From assembly GCA_047967505.1 (NCBI GenBank), contig CM106540.1: DNA of 64,000 nt, one strand, 5' to 3'. The notes under the pieces were generated by a model. The model searched no databases, was not told the origin of the DNA, and saw nothing but the letters and a program-made list of their open reading frames with translations. This document shows, one piece after another, positions 53,621-64,000 of the stretch. Every line of letters begins with the position of its first letter. The first letter of the stretch is position 1. The DNA is from Dipteris shenzhenensis (Eukaryota; Polypodiophyta; Polypodiopsida; Gleicheniales). The position numbers and the translations under genes were made by a program.

Positions 53621-54699
53621 TAGGGTTTAGGGTTTCTTTTCATCATTTGTTTCATATCATCTATACACTTTAGTATATTTTATTTTAAATGCCAAATCCA
53701 TGCTCTCTCTTCAATTAGTAGGTAGGGAATCAAAACTAGGGTTTAGGGCTTAGCAGAGCAAAACCCAACAACTCATAAATATTTTGGTGGAAAATTGGAA
53801 GATAATATTCCAACCTAAAAATTTACGGTTCTCAGTGAACAATTTCTTTTTGGATTTTCCTTGAACCCAGGTGATCCAATGGCAATTCTAGTGTATAGAG
53901 TTAATTTCTAGCACCAGACAAGCCTGGAAGCATGAAATCCGAAATCATGCTACTAGGGCCTAATTTTGCAAAAAATAGGTCCAACACTAGGGCCAACTTT
54001 TGACAAAAAATAGGTCCGACATCCCTATGAATCCATGCAGGACTGTACTATATCCAATGTCAAAACGTAATATTCAAGCTCTCTTTGTTGCATCCATGCA
54101 AAATGTTGTTGTATTGCATACTAAAACATAGTATTTAGATTTGCGGTGCCACTTCCATGTAGAACCTTATTGTAACCAATGTAGAAGCCAATGTCCAAAA
54201 CCACTTTGTTGCATTCTTGTAGGACCTTGCTATAACAAATCCCATGCAAAGATTTGGTCTAGAGGGCTTTTGGAATAAAATTTCAAATTATATCCAATGG
54301 ATGATGAGGGAAATTTTCTTTATGATAGTGTGCTCCATGCTAGTTGAAGATAAGTTCATCTTAGAAGCCTACAACACATAGGAAGCTTTCAAAGACCTCA
54401 TTGGTGTCATTGTTAGAGGAAAATTATAGCTGTACAACCTGTTAGAAATTGAAATCCCACCTTTGCCTGCAGTCTGCTCTTTAAGCATAAATCACCCATC
54501 CCCATCACTGATCCAAGCGTCTGGCACACATATGCAACTTGGCTCTACGACATCCTGATATGGTCACCATAGAATAGGTCTTCCTTTCTTGGTCCCACCA
54601 CATCCACCTTAGTCACGGCACAAAATGTGTAGGTTGCATTGCATCGCCTCCACTATCGGAAAGCCCAGGACCATGAGGGACTACGGACGAAGTACTTTG

Positions 54700-55370
54700 C
54701 ACACGGGTAGGGGAACTTGGCCACAAGCCTGGCAATACTCTGCTATGGGAGTTTCACTATTCTAGCTCACTTATGGGTACCGTCTCATGGCCCCAAGGGA
54801 TGTAGTAGTTCTGGTCAGCAAAGTGGCAATATCACCAATAGGGCGCTCCTTCCATGAACAATGGGTAGCTCGATGGCGATTGTGCACAAGAACCTTGAAA
54901 AGGCACAAGCGAGGATGAAGAAATACTATGACTGGAAGGAGACCATAAGAAGCACCACGTGGAGTACAAGGAAGGGGACCAGGTCTATCTAAAAATTGAC
55001 CCCGAGCAGTTCACTTACCCAAACAAAATCACAGATCAATTGGCTAGGAGCTACGACAAAACTGTCAAGATTTGGCGACGTCGGGTCGGTACTTTGGCGT
55101 ATGTGCCGGAGCTACCCCCACACTACCACGTGCATCCAAATTTCCACATGTCCATGCCAAAGACTGTGCATGAGGACACATATCCCGAAAGATCCCAGAA
55201 GCCATGTGGGCCAGTCCTACTCGTGGATCGAGGTGAGGTAGAGAAACTAGAAGCCATTCTTGCCCATTGGGATCGATAAAACCAATACGTCGCAAATCGG
55301 ATCTTCCTCTGCAAGTGGAGGTCTCCACCAGAGAGTTCAAATTTGTGGCAGTCTACCACATCACTATGGT
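54700..55370 (+). pseudogene. Ty3/gypsy chromovirus integrase C-terminus and chromodomain
   Basis: Broken frames end in a readable block at 54,959-55,279: YKEGDQVYLKIDPEQF, then a degenerate 'YDKTVKIWRRRVGTLAYVPELP', VHPNFHMSMPK and AILAHWDR. After a TAA, VANRIFLCKW follows at about 55,285. That is the integrase C-terminal GPY-type module followed by a chromodomain, as in plant chromoviruses. KAQARMKKYYDW lies just upstream in another frame. The catalytic core is not readable. Confidence 0.75.
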
Positions 55371-55445
55371 AGTTCCAAGAAGTGATGATAGATTGCAACA
55401 GGCACCACCCCTTCCCCAAATTTGGCGGGGGTTGGAAAGGGGGGG

Positions 55446-56000
55446 TGTGTAACAGTGTCCAGCTATTGACAAGGGATCCCCCGGCCTTGAGATCCAAGCA
55501 ATCCTCTCCTTCTCGGTCGACTCAATAGCCCTGCAAGCTCATCGAGCCATGTGGTGACCACATGGCATGTCTACCGCATTTGCATGGCGCCCAAGGTCCA
55601 AGACCCCAACCATAGTCTGACATTTGGCACATGTGGCACCACCTGGAGGAGCAGAGGATGTGGCATCAAAGAACAGTCTACAGGAGACCTAGGAGCATGT
55701 GCAAATCCATGTACATGGCACCAATGCCAAATGGCCTGAGCAGAATTACCGATAGTCTGTGGCTATGGGCACGGGATACAAAGGCCACGATTGCAATTAT
55801 GAGGCACCTCAGAAGTGGAGTGTGTGGCCCTTGGGGGAGATCTTGAATGAGCTCTTTGGATGACACGTGGCAGCCCAGGACCATAGGGCGGATCTGTATT
55901 GTGATCCAAATGCAGGATATCGATGGTTGGAGTTGAGATGGATTGTGGACGTCTCATTCACATCCAACGGCTCCTTGACGATCTAACACAGACCAAATCG
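55446..56000 (+). repeat. Start of the chromovirus 3' LTR (right edge unknown)
   Basis: A purine tract (GGCGGGGG...GGGGGG, 55,423-55,445) is followed by TGTGTAACAGTGTCCAGC. That is the expected polypurine tract to 3' LTR join, 75 bp after the chromodomain. I cannot place the far end, which may extend as far as about 57,000. Confidence 0.5.
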
Positions 56001-57060
56001 CCAAATGAGGAATCACAACTTGGGACAAGGAGCACGCCGAGTCTGACTGATGCGCAACGGGGCTTGACCATGCAAAGATTATAAGGCAACACAACGAAGG
56101 TGGATAGGCTGTTTGATCAGCAGAATGCATCGACAACGGAGACGAACCCACGAGCACTCTGGTGCATAGAATTGTTGGACATCTAATGTGATCTAAGGAG
56201 ATGAAGGCCGAGCAAGCAGGCAAGGCTTTCAATTGGCACACCCATAAGAGAAATGACGGACTGCACCTTCCAACTCCGAGGCGACCCGTGAGTCTGTGGT
56301 GTGTAGGAGGGGAAGTCGACTGTGTGTTTGTTATGCTATGAGCATATATACTCTGGGTTGATGACTCATTTACCTCTCTCAATCAGACGACTCTCTCTTT
56401 CCTCCTCAATTGTCTATGTGGCTCTCTATTTTGGTTAATGCGAAGTCTGCATGTGTGTATGTAATGAAACGATGCAAGCGTTGTGTGTTCTACTTGAACA
56501 TTGAGTGGACGATTGTGGTGTGGTTCGGTTGATTTGCAATGGGTGGTTAGATTAGACACATGGTTTGTGTTCCAACTAAACCTGGATAGACTAAGTCACT
56601 AGGGTCAAAGTTTTGCGGTCTGAACTGAGATAACCTCGGTTAGGCCTCTAGGATGGGGGCGTCGTCTCCTTTGGTTAGTCAGCTGCCCTTATTCCCTTCA
56701 TACAATAAGACGAGGACCCTCATGGGTAGATGCAGGATAACCAGTTAGTCGGGCAAATGTGGTCTATCAGACTAGGACCTTGCAACGGGACTGTAGATGT
56801 GGCATCTGGTTTGATGGACAGAAATGGGGTGTGCTTGGAATTTAATGAGTCAATAATATATGCCCATATGGAATGTCACCCATAGGGATGCTAGCGGGAA
56901 TGGTTATCATCAGACAAGCTAAATGATCGGTCGACACAGGTTTGAACTTCATCAGGAAGGTAAGTATATTCTGAGAATCAAAACGGATGTGTTGACACCC
57001 ATGTGGCCGAGCTCCTATTGCACGGATGGACCCTCGAAGATAACATTATAAATGATGGGT
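56001..57060. other. Probable LTR continuation and intergenic DNA
   Basis: No coding region supported. The open frame at 55954-56382 (-) overlaps the presumed LTR and matches nothing. Confidence 0.4.
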
Positions 57061-57074
57061 GCAACTAGGGTCAC

Positions 57075-57170
57075 TAAGTTGCGAGAGGGCTCAACGGCTA
57101 GGTTACAAGTGTGTGAGGCATGAAGTTGGGGGTTCGACCTCAGGTGAATGCCCTTCTACAAAAAAGGGAA
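57075..57170 (+). mobile_element. Possible tRNA-derived SINE head
   Basis: A box A-like GGCTCAACGGCTAGG (57,088-57,102) and a box B-like GGTTCGACCTC (57,131-57,141) are spaced as in tRNA-derived SINEs. An A-run with GGGAATCC follows at 57,158. I did not determine flanking duplications. Confidence 0.4.
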
Positions 57171-57599
57171 TCCTCGTGGAATATTTAGGAGGCGGTGACT
57201 ATGGGCCTGAAGTGGCGGTACAAGTCCCAATCCTTTTACAATGCGTTAGTCTGCATAACTAAGACAAAGTGGCGGACTAAGTCACCTGCTTAGCTAAGGC
57301 TTAGCCAATGAGTAGTTAATAGTTAGTTTGGTTAGGCGACCAGCCGTAGAGTAGTAGGTGCTCTGGTTTGGTTTGGTGAGCATAGTAGTTAGGGTTCTGT
57401 CAATTACCTACCTTAGGAATTTTGACCTAATGGTCGGGCGAGTCCTACTAGAAGGGGAGTTTGTGGAGCACCAAATCGACGCCATCTCTCGTATTTTAAA
57501 GAACCAGCTCCGAGTAATTAGGCCAATGGTTCATCATGTCCAAACGAGGTCTACTCGTTGATCTTGATGGGAGTCGTAGGGTATGAGGGATTTTGAGTG

Positions 57600-58345
57600 T
57601 TTGGATTGCTCACCCATGTGACGGGGGGGGAGAAAGGGGGAGAGGAAAGTTTGAATTCTTTTAGGGCTATATCACTTCTCCCATAACTCGTTTTCGATCA
57701 CACCCTCCCTTCCACTCCCACTCCCTTCATGTTCCCCTCCCTTCCTCTCTCCCTCTCCCTCTCCCTTTCCTTTCTCATTATCCTCCCTCCTCTCCCTCTC
57801 TCTATTCCCCTTCTCCTCCCCTCTCTCTTCCCCTCCCTCTCCCTCTCTCTTCTCCTTCTACTCTCCTCTGTCCCTCCCTTCCTTCCCCACCTTTCCCACC
57901 CCTCCCCACCCTCATTGCACTGCCGTGGACAGCAAAAAGGGCTGGATTTTTAAATTTTTTTTGCTACCACGGTAGCACGACCCCCTCCCACCCACACCTT
58001 CCCTCTCCTCCTACCTTTTTAAATTTTTTCTTCAAAAATTCCTCTCTCCCCTCCCCCTTCCATCTCCCTTCCCCCTTCCCCCTTTTTTGTGTTAAAATTC
58101 TTGCTACCGCAGTGGCAGCGTGAGAGACACCCTCCCCTCTCCCCCTTTTTCTTCCTCACCCCTCCCCTCTCTCTTCCCCTTCCCCTCCCCCCACTCTCTA
58201 TCTCTTCCTCTTCCCCTCCCCCCCTCCCCATCCGCTCCCTCTTCCCCTTCCATCTTTCCTTCCCCCTCTCTTTCCCCTCCATTCCATCTCTTACTGCCTT
58301 CCCCTCCATTTTCCTTCTTTCCCTCTCTTTCCCCCTCCATCAAGA
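57600..58345. repeat. Polypyrimidine-rich region with GCTACC..GGTAGC motifs
   Basis: C/T-dominated sequence (CCCTCTCTCC units) is punctuated by TTTAAATTTTTT runs and by a short motif (GCTACCACGGTAGC at 57,962; GCTACCGCAGTGGC at 58,102). All long frames here are compositional artefacts. Confidence 0.85.
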
Positions 58346-58619
58346 TGCATGCTTTGAAGGTGTGTGCTTCACTCACTCCAAACACATCTAAAAACCTTTG
58401 TAAGTATAATTGCAAGATGTTGATTGGCACCATTTAATGTTCATTGAGATTTTCCCAATGTTGCTTTCTGAAACTCTCAAAGGTGTTTATTGGCACCATT
58501 ATTAAGTCTTTGAGACTTTAGAGTTCCAAAACTCTGAAAGGTGTTCATTACCACCGTTAGTAAGTCTTGGAGATTTTATAGGTCTCTCATGGTAAATTAA
58601 TCTCATGTATGGACCTTTA

Positions 58620-58665
58620 CTATATATATATATATATACATACATACATACATACATACATACAT

Positions 58666-58706
<41 letters not shown>

Positions 58707-58740
58707 TACAGATATAGATACACACACACATGTATATACA
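58620..58740. repeat. (TA)n(CATA)n(GT)n microsatellite
   Basis: TA run at about 58,620-58,637, CATA units to about 58,666, GT run to about 58,698, then ATA/CACA. Confidence 0.95.
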
Positions 58741-60060
58741 AATTTTCATGGATTTAAATTATTAACAAGCCAAGGAAAAGTTAAGTTTTTAAATGAGGAT
58801 TCTTCAAAATAAAGATGTATACTACTAGGACTTTTGCAACATAGAGAATTATGTTTCTTTGTTTTTGCATTATTAGTAAATGTAGTGCTAAAAAGTAAAC
58901 TTTTGGTTTGGGAAGGATATTTTCATAAAGTTGAATTTTTTAATAGAACTTTAAGTATAGAAATGAATTTGGATGGTGTACCAGTGTATGTAAGATGTTA
59001 CGTTAAATTTCATAATTTAATTTGATTTGTTTTTAAAAACTCTCAAACTTGGCTTACTTTTTTGTTTCACTTTTTTTTTTCAATGGTGGTTTTTTTGTAA
59101 AAATTTTGTCCAAAAGTACTTTATGAAAATGGATCTGGACATTGCAAAGTCCAAAATTAATGAAATGTGTGTTTCCACTAATAAACCCATACATCAATGT
59201 AGCCCATTGTCATTTCCACATAATATTCAACCAAATTTAAGCACATTCAAGCATAGTCACAAACCATAGAATTGACTAACACCCATATGCTTTTAGTTGA
59301 GATTAAATACAATTATATAAACTAATAGATTTTTTAAAAATTAGGCATTCCCTCTTTTTACATCATTGCATTTTGAGGAATTTATCAAAATATATAAAAG
59401 AATTGAGTTTCTTAGCATAGCATAAATAGACTTCATTAAATTCTAATAATTGCTCCTTCCATTCAATCCTTGAATTCTGAGATTACAACGTTAGCTTCAT
59501 TTTAAAACTATCAACTTTCCTTTTTTGTAACATCTCCATTGCCCTGTGACCATGGATCTTCATCATCATAATGAGTGATTGGTGTTTGTAAGCTAAGTGC
59601 AAAGGGTGTGCATGAGTGAAACGGAGTGCAACTTTGATGGGAAGATACATATTAATGCAATGGCATGAAAGGAGGAACAACCTATCAAAGAACACCCTTT
59701 TTGGTAGGATGCTACTTTGACTAATTCCCCAAGGCATACTGAGTGCAAAAAAATAGCAATCATAATTATCTATAACTAGTTATCCAACTTATGCTCTCAT
59801 AATCCCTCATCTCAATGCTACAAAGAACTCCACTCTTGCCATCTATTTGATAGCCTACCTTGTGTCACACTCATATAAATATTCATTTGAAGCAACCCAC
59901 AATAGTCATCCATAATACTTGCACCATAGTGAACAAACAGATAAGAATATTTTCTTTCCTTGTGCTCACTCCATGTAAAAAACAAAGAGCTATGCAATCC
60001 TCAATGAGTGAATGACAAGTGCTGTGTGCAAGTGGATTACTGTGATTGACAAGCATTGTG
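58741..60060. other. Intergenic AT-rich DNA, no gene seen
   Basis: No domain, RNA gene or clear repeat. Frames at 58834-59025 and 59027-59269 are short and unassignable. Confidence 0.5.
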
Positions 60061-60069
60061 TGCAAGTGT

Positions 60070-60532
60070 AATACTGTGAGCAATTTCAAACCCATGGGTG
60101 GCCTTTAGGTAGGGTGGGAAACCTCATGGATTGTGTCACCCAAAGAGATAAAACATAACACATACAAGGTTGAAGCCTCTCATTGTGAAGAGAGTGGGAG
60201 AGAAGTAAGGAGTCTCACTTGCAGCTTTCTCACATACACAATGGGGGAATACACACAAAGGTGGAGGCTGAAAACAGTTTTCCTCTTCTTAGTTGTGAAA
60301 GCCAAAAGACCTCTCTCTCTTAGTACAAAAGAAATATATGTGGGTCTCAAACCAAACTCAGCTAACCTAGGTGACATACTAACTGAGCCACTAACTAGAG
60401 TACATAAAGATAGCTATCATCCAGTTATTATTCATGGGCGGTGTACCAACCGCATCTGCAGCTAACAAGTCGGTGACATAAATGCACAATGGTCACCCTG
60501 GCATATCACGAGTGGAGCTCGATATCTCAACA
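60070..60532 (-). repeat. Copia 3' LTR (left edge approximate)
   Basis: On the minus strand it starts TGTTGAGATATCGAGCTCC at 60,532, right after a polypurine tract (GAGGGGGAG, 60,541-60,533). It shares its first ~11 bases with the LTR ending at 27,473. The far edge is estimated. Confidence 0.6.
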
Positions 60533-60960
60533 CTCCCCCTCGAGCTCCATCCCAATTCCTGCACACCAAGCAGGTCTCTGAACTTGCGCAGCTTCTCTGT
60601 GTCCAATGCCTTCGTTAATATGTCAGCTACTTGATCTACTGTGCTGACATAAACTAGATCAATAAAACCTACTAGAACCTTCTTCTGCACATAGTGATAA
60701 TGCACCTCAATGTGCTTTGTTCTAGCATGATAGACTGGGTTATTTGCCAAGTGTATACTGCTCATGTTGTCATAATAAATGACAACTAGCCCATCTATAG
60801 ACTAATGCATATCATAAAGTAGCTTACACAACCAAGCTACCTCACATGCAACCATTGTTGCACCCCTGTACTCAGTCTCTGTGCTCGATAAGGCAACTGT
60901 AGGCTATTTCTTACTGCTCCAAGTGACTGTAGCACTCCCAAAAGAAAACACAGACTACTA
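60493..60960 (-). pseudogene. Ty1/copia RNase H fragment
   Basis: The minus-strand translation gives SATVTWSSKK, stop, PTVALSSTETEY, then YYDNMSSIHLANNPVYHARTK and VADILTKAL, ending DLLGVQEL. This is the textbook C-terminal RNase H of plant copia pol. Two in-frame stops and truncation at about 60,945 make it inactive. The last codons overlap the polypurine tract and LTR. Confidence 0.85.
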
Positions 60961-61660
60961 GAGTGACTTCACCATTGGTAGAGAGCATTTTAGATGCCAT
61001 CAGGCATGTGTGCATGCATGCTTGAACTCGTTCTACAATTTTAGCTCTACGTTACTATGTTAGGAGTGCATTGGGAAGGCAATGTGATATAGATATGATC
61101 AATAAGCCTACTATTTAGATTGAGAGATTCATGGACTGCGCTTAGATTTTAGTAAGCATCTATTCATCAAACTTATCAAATATGGGAATTATGCTTGTGG
61201 TATTTTGCAGTCAAGTGGCTACTTTTTTTATGACCTGACTCTTTTTCCGAATGCTTTACATAGTGTTAAGGTAGCAAACACCAAAAAAGCATGTGCTTTT
61301 TCTCTCTGGAAATCTCCTAGCGAATTTTCCTTGTATCGATCTTGTTCCTCCGATTCCTCCTTGTACTAGTCCTCGTCCTCCAATCCCTCTGCATACTCCA
61401 ACCCCTAGTGTGAAGGGAAGCTATTAGGAGCAAAAGCTTGGGTTGCAAGAGGTTGACTCGATTGCAATCACTGGAACTCATTCATGAGGTCTTGAAAAAA
61501 AATCCTAGGAAACAACGACTCACTCTCCGATGAAAGAGAGATGCATGCAAATCCAATAGCATTCTAGGATTATATTGCAAATTAGGCTCTTTTTAGATCA
61601 TAGGTAGCTTGAATATTGCAGCTTAAATATCGAAGCTTTCTCACCATTCTTGCAACTTGA
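60961..61660. other. Intergenic, no gene seen
   Basis: No supported feature. Confidence 0.5.
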
Positions 61661-61664
61661 ACAA

Positions 61665-61768
61665 CCGAAGCTCAGTTTATGATGGCTATGGATTGTTCAA
61701 TGGCCGAAGCTCAGTTTATGATGGCTATGGATTGTTCAATGGCTGAAACTCAGGTTATGATGGCTACA
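61665..61768. repeat. 39-bp tandem repeat (2.7 copies)
   Basis: CCGAAGCTCAGTTTATGATG... starts at 61,665 and 61,704, and in a diverged form (CTGAAACTCAGGTTATGATG) at 61,743. Confidence 0.9.
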
Positions 61769-62930
61769 GATCCAAACCTCACTTCGATGTGATTGACAAA
61801 GGGATGTGCCTCTGGGCCAACCTCGAAAGTTAGAGCTTTCAAGGATTTCAAACCTCAAGAACTCCTTCAAAGGATTCCTCTGAATGTGTAATGGCTTCTG
61901 ACTAATTGGCGCTTCCAAGCTAAATCATTTGGTTAAAATTTCCCTCTACACCATTGTGAGGGAAAGCATCGCACTCATGTTGGGTTGTTCTCGTGAAGAA
62001 AATAGGGAACAAGAATTAGATTATTGGCCTTCTCGTCGCTAGGATTGATATAGAATTCGCTTGGCTATTTGTTTACTATGGTATTCAAGTTGTTCAGCGG
62101 CAGGCTTATTGTGTAATTTCTTATTTTATTTATCCATAAGTATCTAATGCTATTCTATGTTTGTTGACTAGAAGACCAAGATGGAGATCATGGGCCATGT
62201 CTCACAAGGTTTGCTCATACACTCTCATGACGTAACAAACATTCAAAAAGGTACACTAGCTTAGCTGTGGACCAAAACTAATGGATCGATGGATCATTAT
62301 ACTAATACATCATGAGAGAAGGGCCCATTCCTAGTTTTTAGCTCTCAAAGAGGAATCGCACAACCTCTCTAACCACACTATGTGTGGCTCTATAATATTA
62401 TATAAAAAAGCTCACATTAATTTAATACTAAGAAACTGCACTCAAATATCCAATCTCAACTCTATCATATGTTGATTACTTTATTCTTGTTGCTTTAATG
62501 TGGAGATTGTAACAATAATTGGTTTTTTTTTGCTAGAATGAACCATTGAAGGACCGTCGCATGGATCGCATCTCTCTTCAAGACACGTCTTGGTATAGAA
62601 GAGGTGATCTGCTATGGCTATCTCTGAACATCAAAAAACATTTCCTCCCATAACCCTTTGGTTACCCCCCGCCCTTTTAAGTAGGCATTGCTAGTTGGAA
62701 AATGAATTTGTGAAGGTTGTTCGTATGGTGATTACGGAGCTTAATGAGGTGTTCATATGATTAAGGATAAGGAAGTAACTGCATCTTGCCTCTATGGGAT
62801 ATCACACGTAGAGAGTGACTTAGTAGGTAGGGAATGGTTGGATAATGTTCAAGTAATATGGTAGTCAAGTTGTCCATGTTTGACCTTCAATAAGGTGTAT
62901 ATATGCTACAAAAGCATAAAGAAAAAAGGT
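61769..62930. other. Intergenic, no gene seen
   Basis: No supported gene. 3' flank of the neprosin-domain gene. Confidence 0.5.
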
Positions 62931-62938
62931 TCAAGCAT

Positions 62939-62983
62939 TGGGTTTTGCTATGTGGGCACTAAGTGTCCACATAGCAAAACCCA
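62939..62983. repeat. 22-bp inverted repeat (hairpin)
   Basis: Arms 62939-62960 (TGGGTTTTGCTATGTGGG...) and 62962-62983 differ at one base around a 1-bp centre. This could be two abutting transposon ends or a solo palindrome. Confidence 0.88.
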
Positions 62984-63129
62984 CATAGTTGAACTTTTTT
63001 TTTTGGAAGGTTTTTTTAACTCCTTTTTTCATCATGTTGATATTGCAATTGAGTGACATTAATTCTCTTTTGCTTTTGTAAACGATGGCACTTGTCTACA
63101 TTTATTTATTTCCTTGTTTTCCCAACCAT

Positions 63130-63804
63130 TCAAGGGCAATTGGAATTTCGACCTGGGCCACCAAAGAAGAAATATGTGCCCCATGTTGTGTCACTACCAC
63201 CTTGAATATCATAGCACTTGGGATCTTCAGCCACTGTTTGTAAACTAGATACATTCTGAAGGGTGTTCCCTGCATCCACCCACTCCAGATTCCTTATGTA
63301 GGCCGCTTCGTTGGAACCAGCTTCTGCAAATTTTCCGCTACCCATTTGTGTTGTTGCAATTGTGTGCTGGCCGTTCTGCTCCTGGTTCAGGATTTCTCCT
63401 CCCCATTCCAATAAGGTTGCAGAATCAGATAGATGTGTGAAGAGGGATTGAGGCCAATAGCCTACCAATTCTCCATTGAATTGCAGCCACCAGTTCCCTG
63501 TTCTTAAGTCCTATGCATAGAAATAAAACACATGTGAAGTATTAATCTGTGGTTCTTCTTTACTACTTACATGAAAACCGTTGAGCATATCTCCAAAAAG
63601 TATCATATACATGAAAATATAGTACAATGTCATTCACATCCTTGATTAGGATCTCACTTTGAATACACATAGCGTAAACTCCAATTGCTGACCGTCAATC
63701 GTAGATATTGGAGAAAGAGTCCCTCCTACAGCTACATTGTTGCTTGTTTGTACGAACCCAGAACAACCCAAATTGTAACATCCTGTCCCGTTGTAATTAT
63801 TGGC
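63130..63804 (-). CDS. Neprosin-domain (DUF239) protein, last two exons (5' partial)
   Basis: Exons 63658-63804 and 63130-63510 (stop at 63,130-63,132) are joined in phase 0 across a GT-AG intron. The first reads NGTGCYNLGCSGFVQTSNNVAVGG, PISTIDGQQLEFTL. The second reads DLRTGNWWLQF, GYWPQSLFTHL, EWGGEI, QMGSGKF, KCYDIQGGSDTTWGTYFFFGGPGRN and NCP at the end. This is the C-terminal Neprosin domain (PF03080). The family includes the pitcher-plant prolyl glutamic peptidase, and most plant members are predicted secreted proteins of unknown substrate. The 175 residues present look intact. The signal peptide and activation-peptide exons must lie beyond 64,000, since I see no matching exon in 63,805-64,000. 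Confidence 0.9.
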
Positions 63805-64000
63805 CTGCAAATAAGTTGAATGTGGGGTTACGTGAGGTCTGGCAAATGATGAAGTCAACATAATGTGAATGTACTACATGAACTTACGAGTGCATAGCAC
63901 AAATCTGACCTTAAACTTCAAAAACAGTACTTGTTGCAGTTTGTGCTGCTTGTCTTATCTATTATACTTAGGGCTGTTAATTGTCTATTGTGCCGTGCCG

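Noticed and set aside
57729-58437. Several 75-110-codon ORFs rich in Ser/Pro/Leu or Gly/Glu/Arg
   Set aside because: Compositional artefacts of the pyrimidine tract.

Overview
The window is nuclear DNA from a land plant, almost certainly a vascular plant. The evidence is a 17-exon mitochondrial chaperonin HSP60 gene with a plant-type N-terminus, a four-exon PAR1-type secreted protein gene and the 3' part of a neprosin-domain gene. All three have GT-AG introns and sit in a matrix of decayed transposons and microsatellites. The very long, transposon-filled introns suggest a large-genome plant (gymnosperm, fern, lycophyte or early-diverging angiosperm). I cannot name the species.

Layout. 1-7,700: intergenic, with LINE and Ty3/gypsy remnants and a 94-bp tandem duplication. 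7,703-25,811 (minus): the HSP60 gene, whose 1,719-nt coding sequence I could assemble with every splice phase consistent. Intron 13 (5.7 kb) carries a complete small LTR element with unusual TA..TA ends and a GCTTC target duplication. Intron 5 (8.6 kb) carries LINE copies, LTR pieces (one of them palindromic) and a hAT-like MITE. 25,812-33,000: promoter side, a Copia gag piece, a tRNA-derived SINE head, a Copia LTR, and a complete coding-free LTR element (28,233-31,608, target duplication ACTTA). 33,000-43,163: unassigned decayed frames, then a CACTA (En/Spm) element. Its TNP2-type transposase (minus) and Transposase_24-type second gene (plus) are divergent. Clusters of a 16-bp palindrome lie both between the genes and at the right end, which was inserted into a Ty3/gypsy copy. 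45,469-46,356 (plus): an intact PAR1-family gene. 46,400-62,900: microsatellites, an endonuclease fragment, a hAT/DUF659 transposase remnant, a Ty3 chromovirus tail with its 3' LTR, a possible SINE head, long pyrimidine tracts and a Copia RNase H with 3' LTR. 63,130-63,804 (minus): the last two exons of a neprosin-domain gene that continues beyond the window.

The three host genes are not functionally linked: organellar protein folding, a small secreted cysteine-rich protein and a secreted peptidase-like protein. Most of the window is transposon archaeology. The most informative parts are the CACTA element's architecture and the non-canonical LTR elements. I found no evidence of an unknown enzymatic system.
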